Shown piece after piece: positions 1 to 6,326 of a stretch of 34,160 nt of DNA (positions within the stretch are counted from its first letter, which is position 1; every line of letters begins with the position of its first letter). This DNA is from Asanoa siamensis (lineage in GTDB: Bacteria > Actinomycetota > Actinomycetes > Mycobacteriales > Micromonosporaceae), in the NCBI RefSeq assembly GCF_016862555.1, contig NZ_BONE01000086.1:1-34160 (forward strand). Reading direction: 5' to 3'. Position numbers and translations under genes: made by a program. The notes below the pieces were generated by a model, which saw only the letters and a program-made list of their open reading frames with translations, was not told the origin of the DNA and ran no database searches.

Positions 1-39
1 AGCCCTTCGCCTGACCCCGCGGCCCGCGCAGGGACCGGA

Positions 40-69
40 ACGACGGGGACCCGCGCGGGCCCCCGTCGT
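40..69 (-). terminator. Hairpin terminator after the secreted hydrolase
   Basis: The arms ACGACGGGG (40-48) and CCCCGTCGT (61-69) are perfect complements, and the 12-nt loop itself contains the palindrome CCCGCGCGGG. It begins 6 nt past the stop codon of the minus-strand hydrolase. There is no T-run, as is common in high-GC actinomycetes, so termination efficiency is inferred. Confidence 0.6.
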
Positions 70-74
70 CCTCG

Positions 75-1421
75 TCAGGCGCAGGCCGGATACAGGCGCC
101 GGGTGCCGGTCCCGTAGGCCGCCCTGTCGCTGAAGCGGCAGCCGTAGTCCGGGGCCGCCACCGACCGTGGGTCGAGGCGGTCGCCGGCCGGCCGGCGGTC
201 GTGGCGGACCCAGTTCACCAGGTCGTCCCACGCCGTGCCGACCTCCGCCGGGCTGAACTCGCAGTGTTCCGTCGCCCGGATCGCGCGTTGGACCAGCAGC
301 CGGGCGCGGCCGTGGCGGTCCACGTCGGCCTTGTACTGCTGCTCGTTGACGAACGGCACGAACATGTCGCCCAGGCTGTGCAGCGACAGCACCGGCACGC
401 GCGGGCGGCCCTCGATCCGCGGGACCTGGGTCAGCCGTGGCGACAGGCGCTGCGCCAACTCCTCGGGTGCGACCCGGCGCACCGACCGGTTGACGTTCAC
501 CGGCGCGTTCGGCGCGTACCGCGTGAAGACGTTCGTCGAGATCAGGCCCGGGTCCTGTGCCGGCGTGTCCGACGCCTCGGGCGGTGCCCCGAGCCCGAAC
601 AGGAAGTCCTTCCAGTACGCGAACGAGGCCGCCGCGCCCGGGCGGGGGCCGCCGCTCTGGTTGACGACGATGTCGCGGAACTGCCGGCCCGCCGCGTCGG
701 TGGGCTCCGGCGCCGTCGGGCTCAGCCCGACCAGGCCGAGCCGGGCCTGTGTCGCCGGTACGACCGTGCCCAGATAGTCGGGACCCGCGGGGTACGAGGC
801 GACGCCGCTCAGCGCCTCCGCGGTCAGTTGGAAGTCGAGGAAGTAGTCGATCAGCCGCTGGTCACCCATCACCCCGCAGAGCGGCAGGGCGCCGTCGTAG
901 AGCCCGGGGTATTCCTCCAGCGACCGCCCGATGACGTAGCCACCCATCGACACGCCCGCGATGTACGTCCGGTGTGGACGGCGGACCAGGCCACCGAACA
1001 GGTCGGCCAACTCCTTCGTGCTGACCACGCCGGCCCGGATGTCGAAGCCGTTGCCGGAGTAGGAGGACGCCGCCCAGGCGTACCCCTGGTCGAGCAGGCG
1101 TTGCCGCATCCCGTACGACGGCGGGTCGACGGTCAGCACCGTCCCCTGGCCGCGGTAGCCGTGCGCCCACATCACCAGGTCGCCGTTCCAGCGCGGTGGC
1201 ACCTCGATGATGTAGGCCGCGTGCCGGTGCGTGCCCTGCCGCACCGTCGTCGGCCGACCGTCCACGGTGGCCGGTGTCAGGGCGGGGTTGACGATCGTGT
1301 AGCCGGGAAGGGGCTGGTTGCCGGGTGTGCCCCCGGCGGCCGCCACCGAAGGGACGGTGGTCACGGCGGTGACGGCGGCCACCGTGCTCACCAGGACGCG
1401 GAACAGGAGGGTACGGCGCAT
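75..1421 (-). CDS. Secreted alpha/beta hydrolase (serine esterase/peptidase-like)
   Basis: 448 aa. The start chosen is the ATG at 1421, preceded by GGGAGGAG 7 nt upstream; an upstream in-frame ATG at 1466 lacks a ribosome binding site and lies about where transcription should begin. Residues 1-29 form a Sec signal peptide (MRR, hydrophobic Val/Ala stretch, AAAG). The alpha/beta hydrolase core shows an HG oxyanion-type motif (AHGYRG, about 87-92), the nucleophile elbow GVSMGG with Ser158, a candidate acid Asp352 (LGDMFVP) and a candidate base His386 (EHCEF). The triad assignment is from spacing and motif, not structure. It probably acts outside the cell on an ester or peptide; the substrate cannot be told. 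It has its own consensus-like promoter and a terminator, so it is monocistronic. It is divergent from a small secreted protein. Confidence 0.85.
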   Translation of the reverse strand: MRRTLLFRVLVSTVAAVTAVTTVPSVAAAGGTPGNQPLPGYTIVNPALTPATVDGRPTTVRQGTHRHAAYIIEVPPRWNGDLVMWAHGYRGQGTVLTVDPPSYGMRQRLLDQGYAWAASSYSGNGFDIRAGVVSTKELADLFGGLVRRPHRTYIAGVSMGGYVIGRSLEEYPGLYDGALPLCGVMGDQRLIDYFLDFQLTAEALSGVASYPAGPDYLGTVVPATQARLGLVGLSPTAPEPTDAAGRQFRDIVVNQSGGPRPGAAASFAYWKDFLFGLGAPPEASDTPAQDPGLISTNVFTRYAPNAPVNVNRSVRRVAPEELAQRLSPRLTQVPRIEGRPRVPVLSLHSLGDMFVPFVNEQQYKADVDRHGRARLLVQRAIRATEHCEFSPAEVGTAWDDLVNWVRHDRRPAGDRLDPRSVAAPDYGCRFSDRAAYGTGTRRLYPACA

Positions 1422-1455
1422 CGTCGCGCTCCTCCCAGAAGAGGCAGGGAAATCG

Positions 1456-1485
1456 ACGGTAGGCATCCGGTGTGACGGGTGTCAA
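1456..1485 (-). promoter_or_regulatory. Sigma-70-type promoter of the secreted hydrolase
   Basis: On the minus strand there is a perfect -35 TTGACA (1480-1485), an 18-nt spacer and a -10 TACCGT (1456-1461). Transcription would start near 1449 and give a leader of about 28 nt that carries the GGGAGGAG site. Confidence 0.7.
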
Positions 1486-1489
1486 TACT

Positions 1490-1502
1490 GCACTGGCAGT
1501 GC
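1490..1502. promoter_or_regulatory. Candidate operator: 13-bp perfect inverted repeat
   Basis: GCACTG-G-CAGTGC is a perfect 6+1+6 inverted repeat. It sits 4 bp beyond the -35 box of the minus-strand hydrolase promoter and 24 bp before the -35 box of the plus-strand small secreted gene. It is therefore placed to bind a dimeric regulator of one or both genes. The regulator is unknown. Confidence 0.4.
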
Positions 1503-1526
1503 GCAAACCACGGGGCATCGAAGGAC

Positions 1527-1556
1527 TTGACCGGCCCGGCGAACGCTGGCTAGCGT
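1527..1556 (+). promoter_or_regulatory. Promoter of the small secreted protein
   Basis: TTGACC (1527-1532), an 18-nt spacer and TAGCGT (1551-1556) form a good housekeeping-type promoter. The start codon at 1598 is about 35 nt downstream of the predicted transcription start. Confidence 0.6.
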
Positions 1557-1597
1557 CCTGACCGACGTTGATCGATATCCACGGGGGAGGCTCCACC

Positions 1598-1837
1598 ATG
1601 CCCGCTCGTACGTTCGCCGCCCGGCTCGCCGTCGTCGGCGCCGTCGCCGCCGCGGTCACCGCGGTCGCCGCCGCGCCCGCCCAGGCCGGCATCTACACCT
1701 GGCACTTCCAGGGCAGCCAGGCCAGCAACGCCGACTGCGTGGCCGCCGGCACCGCCGCGGTCCGCTCCGGCGACGCCGACGTCTACCGCTGCAGCGGCGC
1801 CGCCGGCACCGAGCTGTATTTCGGTTACGTCTGGTAG
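1598..1837 (+). CDS. Small secreted two-cysteine protein, unknown function
   Basis: 79 aa. The ATG at 1598 is preceded by GGGGGAGG at a spacing of 7 nt; an earlier in-frame ATG at 1568 has no site. Residues 1-30 are an Ala/Val-rich Sec signal peptide ending in AAPAQA. The mature chain is only about 49 residues, begins GIYTWHFQG, ends YFGYVW, and has two cysteines that could form one disulfide. I recognise no family; short secreted proteins of this type are common in actinomycetes. Gene status is supported by promoter, ribosome binding site and signal peptide together. It is divergent from the secreted hydrolase, so co-regulation is possible. Inhibitor, peptide hormone or wall-associated roles are all open. 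Confidence 0.75.
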   Translation: MPARTFAARLAVVGAVAAAVTAVAAAPAQAGIYTWHFQGSQASNADCVAAGTAAVRSGDADVYRCSGAAGTELYFGYVW

Positions 1838-1848
1838 GTCGCCGCTGG

Positions 1849-1854
1849 TAGCTT
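1849..1854 (+). promoter_or_regulatory. -10 hexamer for a leaderless methyltransferase mRNA
   Basis: TAGCTT lies 8 nt before the GTG at 1863, so transcription would begin at or next to the start codon. No Shine-Dalgarno sequence is present there. Confidence 0.45.
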
Positions 1855-1862
1855 CCGCGGTC

Positions 1863-2699
1863 GTGACGACCGAGGACTACCGCACGATCAATCGCGCCAA
1901 CTGGGACGAGCGCGCGCCCGCGCACGCCGCGTCGCCGGACTACGGGCTCGACCGGTTCGCCGCCGACCCGGCGCACCTGAGCCACACTGTCCGCTTCGAC
2001 GTGCCGCGCCTGGGCGACCTGCGCGGGCTGCGCGGCGTCCACCTGCAGAGCCACATCGGCCACGACACCGTCTCGCTGTCGCGTCTCGGCGCCCGGATGA
2101 CCGGCCTCGACTTCTCGCCGGCGTCGGTCGCCGAAGCGCGCCGGCTGGCGGAGCGGATCGGAGACCCGACCGAGTTCGTCGAGTCCGACGTGTACGCCGC
2201 CGCGGACGTGCTGCCGAACGCGGCGTACGACCTGGTCTTCACCGGCATCGGCGCCCTGTGCTGGCTGCCCTCGGTGGAGCGCTGGGCGCAGGTCGTGGCC
2301 CGCCTGCTCAAGCCGGGCGGCCGCCTGCACATCCGCGAGGGCCACCCGATGCTCTGGTCGCTCGAGGACAGCCGCGAAGACGACCTGCTCGTCGTCCGCT
2401 ACCCCTACTTCGAGACCGCCGAACCGCTGGTCTGGACCGAGGGCGGCACCTACGTCAGCACCGACACGGTGTTCACCCAGACCCTCACCCACGAGTGGAA
2501 CCACGGCCTCGGCGAGATCGTCACCGCCCTGCTCGGCCAGGGCCTGCGGCTGACCATGCTGGTCGAGCACGACAGCGTGCCCTGGGAGGCCCTGCCCGGC
2601 CGGATGGTCCGCGACGACGCCGACGAGTGGCGGCTGGCCGAGGGCCGTGCGCGGGTTCCGCTCACCTACACGCTCCAAGCGGTCAAGATGGGGGAGTGA
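1863..2699 (+). CDS. Class I SAM-dependent methyltransferase
   Basis: 278 aa, GTG start with a -10 hexamer directly upstream and no ribosome binding site. The Rossmann methyltransferase fold is indicated by motif I-like [20 protein letters not shown] (about residues 58-77), the acidic end of beta-2 at Asp83 (TGLDFSP) and the later [15 protein letters not shown] segment typical of post-motif III. The N-terminal [16 protein letters not shown] is usual for small-molecule methyltransferases of the Methyltransf_11/25 group. The substrate is not predictable. The gene overlaps the next one by 4 nt (GTGA), so the two are probably translationally coupled with the alcohol dehydrogenase. Confidence 0.88.
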   Translation: MTTEDYRTINRANWDERAPAHAASPDYGLDRFAADPAHLSHTVRFDVPRLGDLRGLRGVHLQSHIGHDTVSLSRLGARMTGLDFSPASVAEARRLAERIGDPTEFVESDVYAAADVLPNAAYDLVFTGIGALCWLPSVERWAQVVARLLKPGGRLHIREGHPMLWSLEDSREDDLLVVRYPYFETAEPLVWTEGGTYVSTDTVFTQTLTHEWNHGLGEIVTALLGQGLRLTMLVEHDSVPWEALPGRMVRDDADEWRLAEGRARVPLTYTLQAVKMGE

Positions 2700-3715
2700 C
2701 CGACCTTCCGGAGACGATGACCGCCTGGCAGGTGGTCGATCCGGGGCCGCTGGCCGACCACCCGCTGCGCCGGGCCGAGCTGCCCGTGCCGACGCCCGGG
2801 CCCGGCGAGGTGCTGGTCGAGGTCGAGGCCACCGCGGTCTGCCGGACCGACCTGCACGTCGCGGAGGGTGACCTGCCGCCGCACCGCAGCCCCGTGGTGC
2901 CCGGGCACCAGATCGTCGGCCGGGTCGTCGCCCGGGGCGCGGACGCGGCCACCTTCGCGCTCGGCGACCGGGTGGGCGTGCCGTGGCTGCGGCACACCGA
3001 CACCACCTGCGCCTACTGCCGGCGCGGGATGGAGAACCTCTGCCCCGAGTCGCGCTACACCGGCTGGGACGCCGACGGCGGTTACGCGCAGTACGCGGCG
3101 GCGCCGGAGGCGTACGTCTACCCGCTGCCGGCCGACCGTGACCCGCGCGACCTCGCCCCGCTGCTCTGCGCCGGCATCGTCGGCTACCGGGCGCTGCTCC
3201 GCGCCGACCTGCCGCCGGGCGGATCGCTGGGCATCTACGGCTTCGGGGCATCGGCGCACCTGATCGCCCAGATCGCCATCGCGCAGGGGGCGACCGTACA
3301 CGTGATGACCCGTTCGCTGGCCGCGCAGCGGCTCGCGCTGGAGCTCGGCGCCGCGACCGCCGGCGGGGCCGCGGACCGGCCGCCGGGCAAGCTCGACGCG
3401 GCGATCCTGTTCGCGCCCGTCGGCACGCTGGTGCCCGTCGCGCTGGCCGCTCTCGACCGCGGTGGGACGCTGTCGGTCGCCGGCATCCACCTGACCGACA
3501 TCCCGCCGCTGAACTACGAGCGGCACCTGTTCGAGGAGCGGACGCTGCGCAGCGTCACCGCCAACACCCGCGCGGACGGCCGGGCCTACCTGGCCGCCGC
3601 ACTGGCGCACCCGCCGTCGGTGCACCGCCAGGAGTACGCGCTCGCCGACGCCGACCGGGCCCTGGCGGACCTGGCCGGCGACCGCGTCGACGGCGTCGCG
3701 GTGCTGGTGCCCTAG
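2696..3715 (+). CDS. Zinc-binding alcohol dehydrogenase family protein
   Basis: 339 aa from a GTG at 2696 that overlaps the previous stop codon (GTGA). An ATG at 2717 behind GGAG is an alternative start 7 codons in. It is a medium-chain dehydrogenase/reductase, of the subgroup close to TIGR02822. Catalytic zinc ligands would be Cys49 (AVCRTDLH), His71 (PGHQIVG) and Cys158 (LLCAG). The nucleotide-binding glycine motif is GFGASAH (182-188). The structural zinc lobe has only three of four cysteines: Cys105, Cys108 and Cys116 are present, but the first position is Asp102. Substrate unknown; NAD(P)-dependent alcohol or aldehyde chemistry is expected. Its stop codon interlocks with that of the convergent glgA/glgM gene in one CTAG. 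Confidence 0.88.
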   Translation: MTDLPETMTAWQVVDPGPLADHPLRRAELPVPTPGPGEVLVEVEATAVCRTDLHVAEGDLPPHRSPVVPGHQIVGRVVARGADAATFALGDRVGVPWLRHTDTTCAYCRRGMENLCPESRYTGWDADGGYAQYAAAPEAYVYPLPADRDPRDLAPLLCAGIVGYRALLRADLPPGGSLGIYGFGASAHLIAQIAIAQGATVHVMTRSLAAQRLALELGAATAGGAADRPPGKLDAAILFAPVGTLVPVALAALDRGGTLSVAGIHLTDIPPLNYERHLFEERTLRSVTANTRADGRAYLAAALAHPPSVHRQEYALADADRALADLAGDRVDGVAVLVP

Positions 3716-4905
3716 GTCAGGACATCCTGGTAGACCGCCATCGTGCGCTCGGCGATCGAGGCCCAGGAGAAGTGCTCGACGGCACGGGTACGCCCGGCGA
3801 CGCCCATCCGTCGCGCCCGGTCGGGGTCGGCGAGCAGCGTGTTGATCGCGGCGGCGAGGTCGGCGACGAAGCGGTCGGGTCGCAGCGGCGTACCCGTGCC
3901 GTCCGTGGCCTGCTCGATCGGCACCAGCAGCCCGGTCGTGCCGTCGTCGACCACCTCGGGGATGCCGCCGGTCGCGGTGGCCACCACGGCCGTCTCGCAG
4001 GCCATCGCCTCGAGGTTCACGATGCCCATCGGCTCGTAGATCGACGGGCAGACGAACACGGTGCTGTGGGTGAGGAGCTGGACGACGTCGGGCTTCGGCA
4101 GCATCTCCGGCACCCAGACGATCCCGCCGTGCCGCTGCCGCAGCGCGTCGACCAGGCCGGTGACCTCGGCCGCGATCTCGGGCGTGTCCGGCGCGCCGGC
4201 CAGCAGCACGAGCTGCGCCTCCTGCGGGAGCTCCAGCGCGGCCCGCAGCAGGTAGGGCAGGCCCTTCTGGCGGGTGATCCGGCCGACGAAGATCGCCGTC
4301 GGGCGGGCCGGGTCCGCGCCGATCCGGTCCCACACGTCGGTGCCGGGGTCGGGCCGGTACTGCTGCGTGTCGATCCCGTTGTGGACCACCCGTACCCGGT
4401 CGGGGTTGAGCGCGGGGTAGGCGGTGAGCACGTCGCGCCGCATCCCGTCGGAGACCGCGATGACCGCGTCGGCGGCCTCGATCGCGGTGCGCTCGGCCCA
4501 CGACGAGAGCCGGTAGCCGCCGCCGAGCTGCTCCGCCTTCCACGGCCGCAGCGGCTCGAGGCTGTGGGTCGTCACGACGTGCGGCACGCCGTGCAGCAGC
4601 TTGGCGGTGTGCCCGGCCAGGTTCGCGTACCAGGTGTGGCTGTGCACCACGTCGGTGCCGGCCGCGCCGTTGGCCATCTCCAGATCGATGCCGAGCGTAC
4701 GCAGGGCGGGGTTGGCGTCCTCGAGCCCCGGCGGATCCGGGTAGGCGGTGACGCCCGGCTCGGTGCGGGGCGCGCCGAAGCAGTGCACCCGGACGTCGGC
4801 CAGCCGGCGCAGGTCGCGGGCCAGATATTCCAGGTGTACGCCCGCGCCGCCGTAGACCTCCGGCGGGTACTCGCGGGTCAGCAGATCGACTCGGATCTTG
4901 TCCAC
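3712..4905 (-). CDS. glgA: GT4 glycosyltransferase, GlgA/GlgM type (maltose-1-phosphate or glycogen synthase)
   Basis: 397 aa. The GTG at 4905 is chosen because TAAGGT sits 7 nt upstream and the protein then starts [15 protein letters not shown], as in the actinobacterial family. GT-B fold, family GT4: GGAG donor loop (19-22), HSHTWY (88-93), VGRITRQKG with Arg209 and Lys214, and the EX7E motif Glu291/Glu299 (EPMGIVNLE). The actinobacterial family is often annotated glycogen synthase. The mycobacterial member (GlgM, Rv1212c) joins ADP-glucose to glucose-1-phosphate to give maltose-1-phosphate, the substrate of GlgE. A divergent glgC and nearby glgE favour the GlgM role here. Its stop codon overlaps that of the alcohol dehydrogenase. 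Confidence 0.93.
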   Translation of the reverse strand: MDKIRVDLLTREYPPEVYGGAGVHLEYLARDLRRLADVRVHCFGAPRTEPGVTAYPDPPGLEDANPALRTLGIDLEMANGAAGTDVVHSHTWYANLAGHTAKLLHGVPHVVTTHSLEPLRPWKAEQLGGGYRLSSWAERTAIEAADAVIAVSDGMRRDVLTAYPALNPDRVRVVHNGIDTQQYRPDPGTDVWDRIGADPARPTAIFVGRITRQKGLPYLLRAALELPQEAQLVLLAGAPDTPEIAAEVTGLVDALRQRHGGIVWVPEMLPKPDVVQLLTHSTVFVCPSIYEPMGIVNLEAMACETAVVATATGGIPEVVDDGTTGLLVPIEQATDGTGTPLRPDRFVADLAAAINTLLADPDRARRMGVAGRTRAVEHFSWASIAERTMAVYQDVLT

Positions 4906-4912
4906 AGCGGAA

Positions 4913-4918
4913 ACCTTA
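4913..4918 (-). promoter_or_regulatory. -10 hexamer for a leaderless glgA/glgM mRNA
   Basis: TAAGGT on the minus strand, 7 nt before the GTG at 4905. No clear -35 box. It faces the glgC promoter across an 81-bp gap. Confidence 0.5.
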
Positions 4919-4974
4919 ACCGGCTCGCCGCCGAAGTGACCCACGCTCGGCTGGTGCATGGCCCGCGAGGTGGC

Positions 4975-4980
4975 TAGCGT
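4975..4980 (+). promoter_or_regulatory. -10 hexamer for a leaderless glgC mRNA
   Basis: TAGCGT, 6 nt before the ATG at 4987, with no Shine-Dalgarno sequence in between. The -35 region is weak. Confidence 0.5.
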
Positions 4981-4986
4981 CTGCTC

Positions 4987-6219
4987 ATGGCCCCCAAAGT
5001 CCTTGCGATGGTGCTCGCCGGTGGTGAGGGAAAGCGGCTGATGCCGCTGACCGCCGACCGTGCCAAGCCGGGCGTGCCGTTCGGCGGCATCTACCGGATG
5101 ATCGACTTCGTCCTCTCGAACCTGGCGAACGCCGGTTATCTCAAGATGGTGGTGCTCACCCAGTACAAGTCCCATTCGCTGGACCGGCACATCACCAAGA
5201 CGTGGCGGATGTCGAACCTGCTCGGCAACTACGTCACGCCGGTGCCGGCGCAGCAGCGGCTCGGGCCGCGCTGGTTCGCGGGGTCCGCCGACGCGATCTA
5301 CCAGAGCCTCAACCTGATCTCCGACGAGAAGCCCGACTACGTGATCGTGTTCGGCGCCGACCACATCTACCGGATGGATCCGGCGCAGATGGTCAAGCAG
5401 CACATCGACTCGGGCGCGGATGTCACCGTGGCCGGGATCCGGCAGCCGATCGGGATGGCCGACCAGTTCGGCGTGATCGAGGTGGCGGGCGACGGCAAGC
5501 GGATCCAGGCGTTCCGGGAGAAGCCGTCCGACGCGCGGGGGCTGCCCGACTCGCCCGACGAGATCTTCGCGTCGATGGGCAACTACGTGTTCACGGCCGA
5601 GGCGCTGGTCGACGCGGTGACCCGGGACGCGCAGAACCCGTCGAGCAAGCACGACATGGGCGGCAACATCATCCCGATGATGGTCGAGCGGCAGGCCGCC
5701 AGCGTCTACGACTTCGCCGACAACGTCGTGCCCGGCAGCACCGAGCGCGACCGGGGCTACTGGCGGGACGTGGGGACGCTCGACTCGTTCTACGAGGCGC
5801 ACATGGACCTCATCGCCATCCACCCGGTGTTCAACCTCTACAACTTCGAGTGGCCGATCTACACCGACTACAACCCGTGGCCGCCGGCCAAGTTCGTGCA
5901 CGGCTGGCAGGAGCGGGTCGGCCGGGCGGTCGGCTCGATGGTCTCCCCGGGCGCGGTGATCTCCGGGTCGCTGGTCGAGAACTCGGTCGTCTCGCCGAAC
6001 GTCAAGGTCCACTCGTGGGCACACGTGTCCGGTTCGGTGCTGATGGAGGGCGTCGACATCGGCCGCCACGCGGTGGTCCGCAACGCGATCCTCGACAAGA
6101 ACGTGGTCGTGCCCGAGGGGGCGGAGATCGGCGTCGACCTGGAGCGCGACCGGCGCCGCTTCACGGTCTCCGACAACGGCATCGTGGTGATCGGCAAGGG
6201 CCAGCGCGTCGAGGCCTGA
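4987..6219 (+). CDS. glgC: Glucose-1-phosphate adenylyltransferase (ADP-glucose pyrophosphorylase)
   Basis: 410 aa, full length for the family. It makes ADP-glucose from ATP and glucose-1-phosphate, the committed step of alpha-glucan synthesis. Motifs: nucleotide-binding [12 protein letters not shown] (11-22), AKPGVPFGG, the metal/product site [10 protein letters not shown], sugar-binding FREKP, SMGNYVF and [10 protein letters not shown], followed by a C-terminal left-handed beta-helix ([26 protein letters not shown]). It is divergent from glgA/glgM across 81 bp, the same arrangement as Rv1212c/Rv1213 in Mycobacterium tuberculosis. Transcription appears leaderless. glgE follows after 107 nt on the same strand but has its own -10-like hexamer. 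Confidence 0.97.
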   Translation: MAPKVLAMVLAGGEGKRLMPLTADRAKPGVPFGGIYRMIDFVLSNLANAGYLKMVVLTQYKSHSLDRHITKTWRMSNLLGNYVTPVPAQQRLGPRWFAGSADAIYQSLNLISDEKPDYVIVFGADHIYRMDPAQMVKQHIDSGADVTVAGIRQPIGMADQFGVIEVAGDGKRIQAFREKPSDARGLPDSPDEIFASMGNYVFTAEALVDAVTRDAQNPSSKHDMGGNIIPMMVERQAASVYDFADNVVPGSTERDRGYWRDVGTLDSFYEAHMDLIAIHPVFNLYNFEWPIYTDYNPWPPAKFVHGWQERVGRAVGSMVSPGAVISGSLVENSVVSPNVKVHSWAHVSGSVLMEGVDIGRHAVVRNAILDKNVVVPEGAEIGVDLERDRRRFTVSDNGIVVIGKGQRVEA

Positions 6220-6313
6220 CCCGCCCGGGCGCCTGGAAACCGACAACCGCGGCCGGAAGGGCCGCAGCGCGAACAATCCTCGTCCTCGGCGCGACGGCGG
6301 GCGGGGACGCGAC

Positions 6314-6319
6314 TACGGT
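6314..6319 (+). promoter_or_regulatory. Possible -10 hexamer upstream of glgE
   Basis: TACGGT, 7 nt before the ATG at 6327. A GGAG within the same 7 nt could instead serve as a ribosome binding site on a longer transcript from glgC. Confidence 0.35.
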
Positions 6320-6326
6320 GGAGATC

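Noticed and set aside
6249-6265. GCGGCC-GGAAG-GGCCGC hairpin between glgC and glgE as a terminator
   Set aside because: Only 6 bp of stem, no T-run, and in this base composition such hairpins arise by chance; glgC-glgE read-through remains possible.
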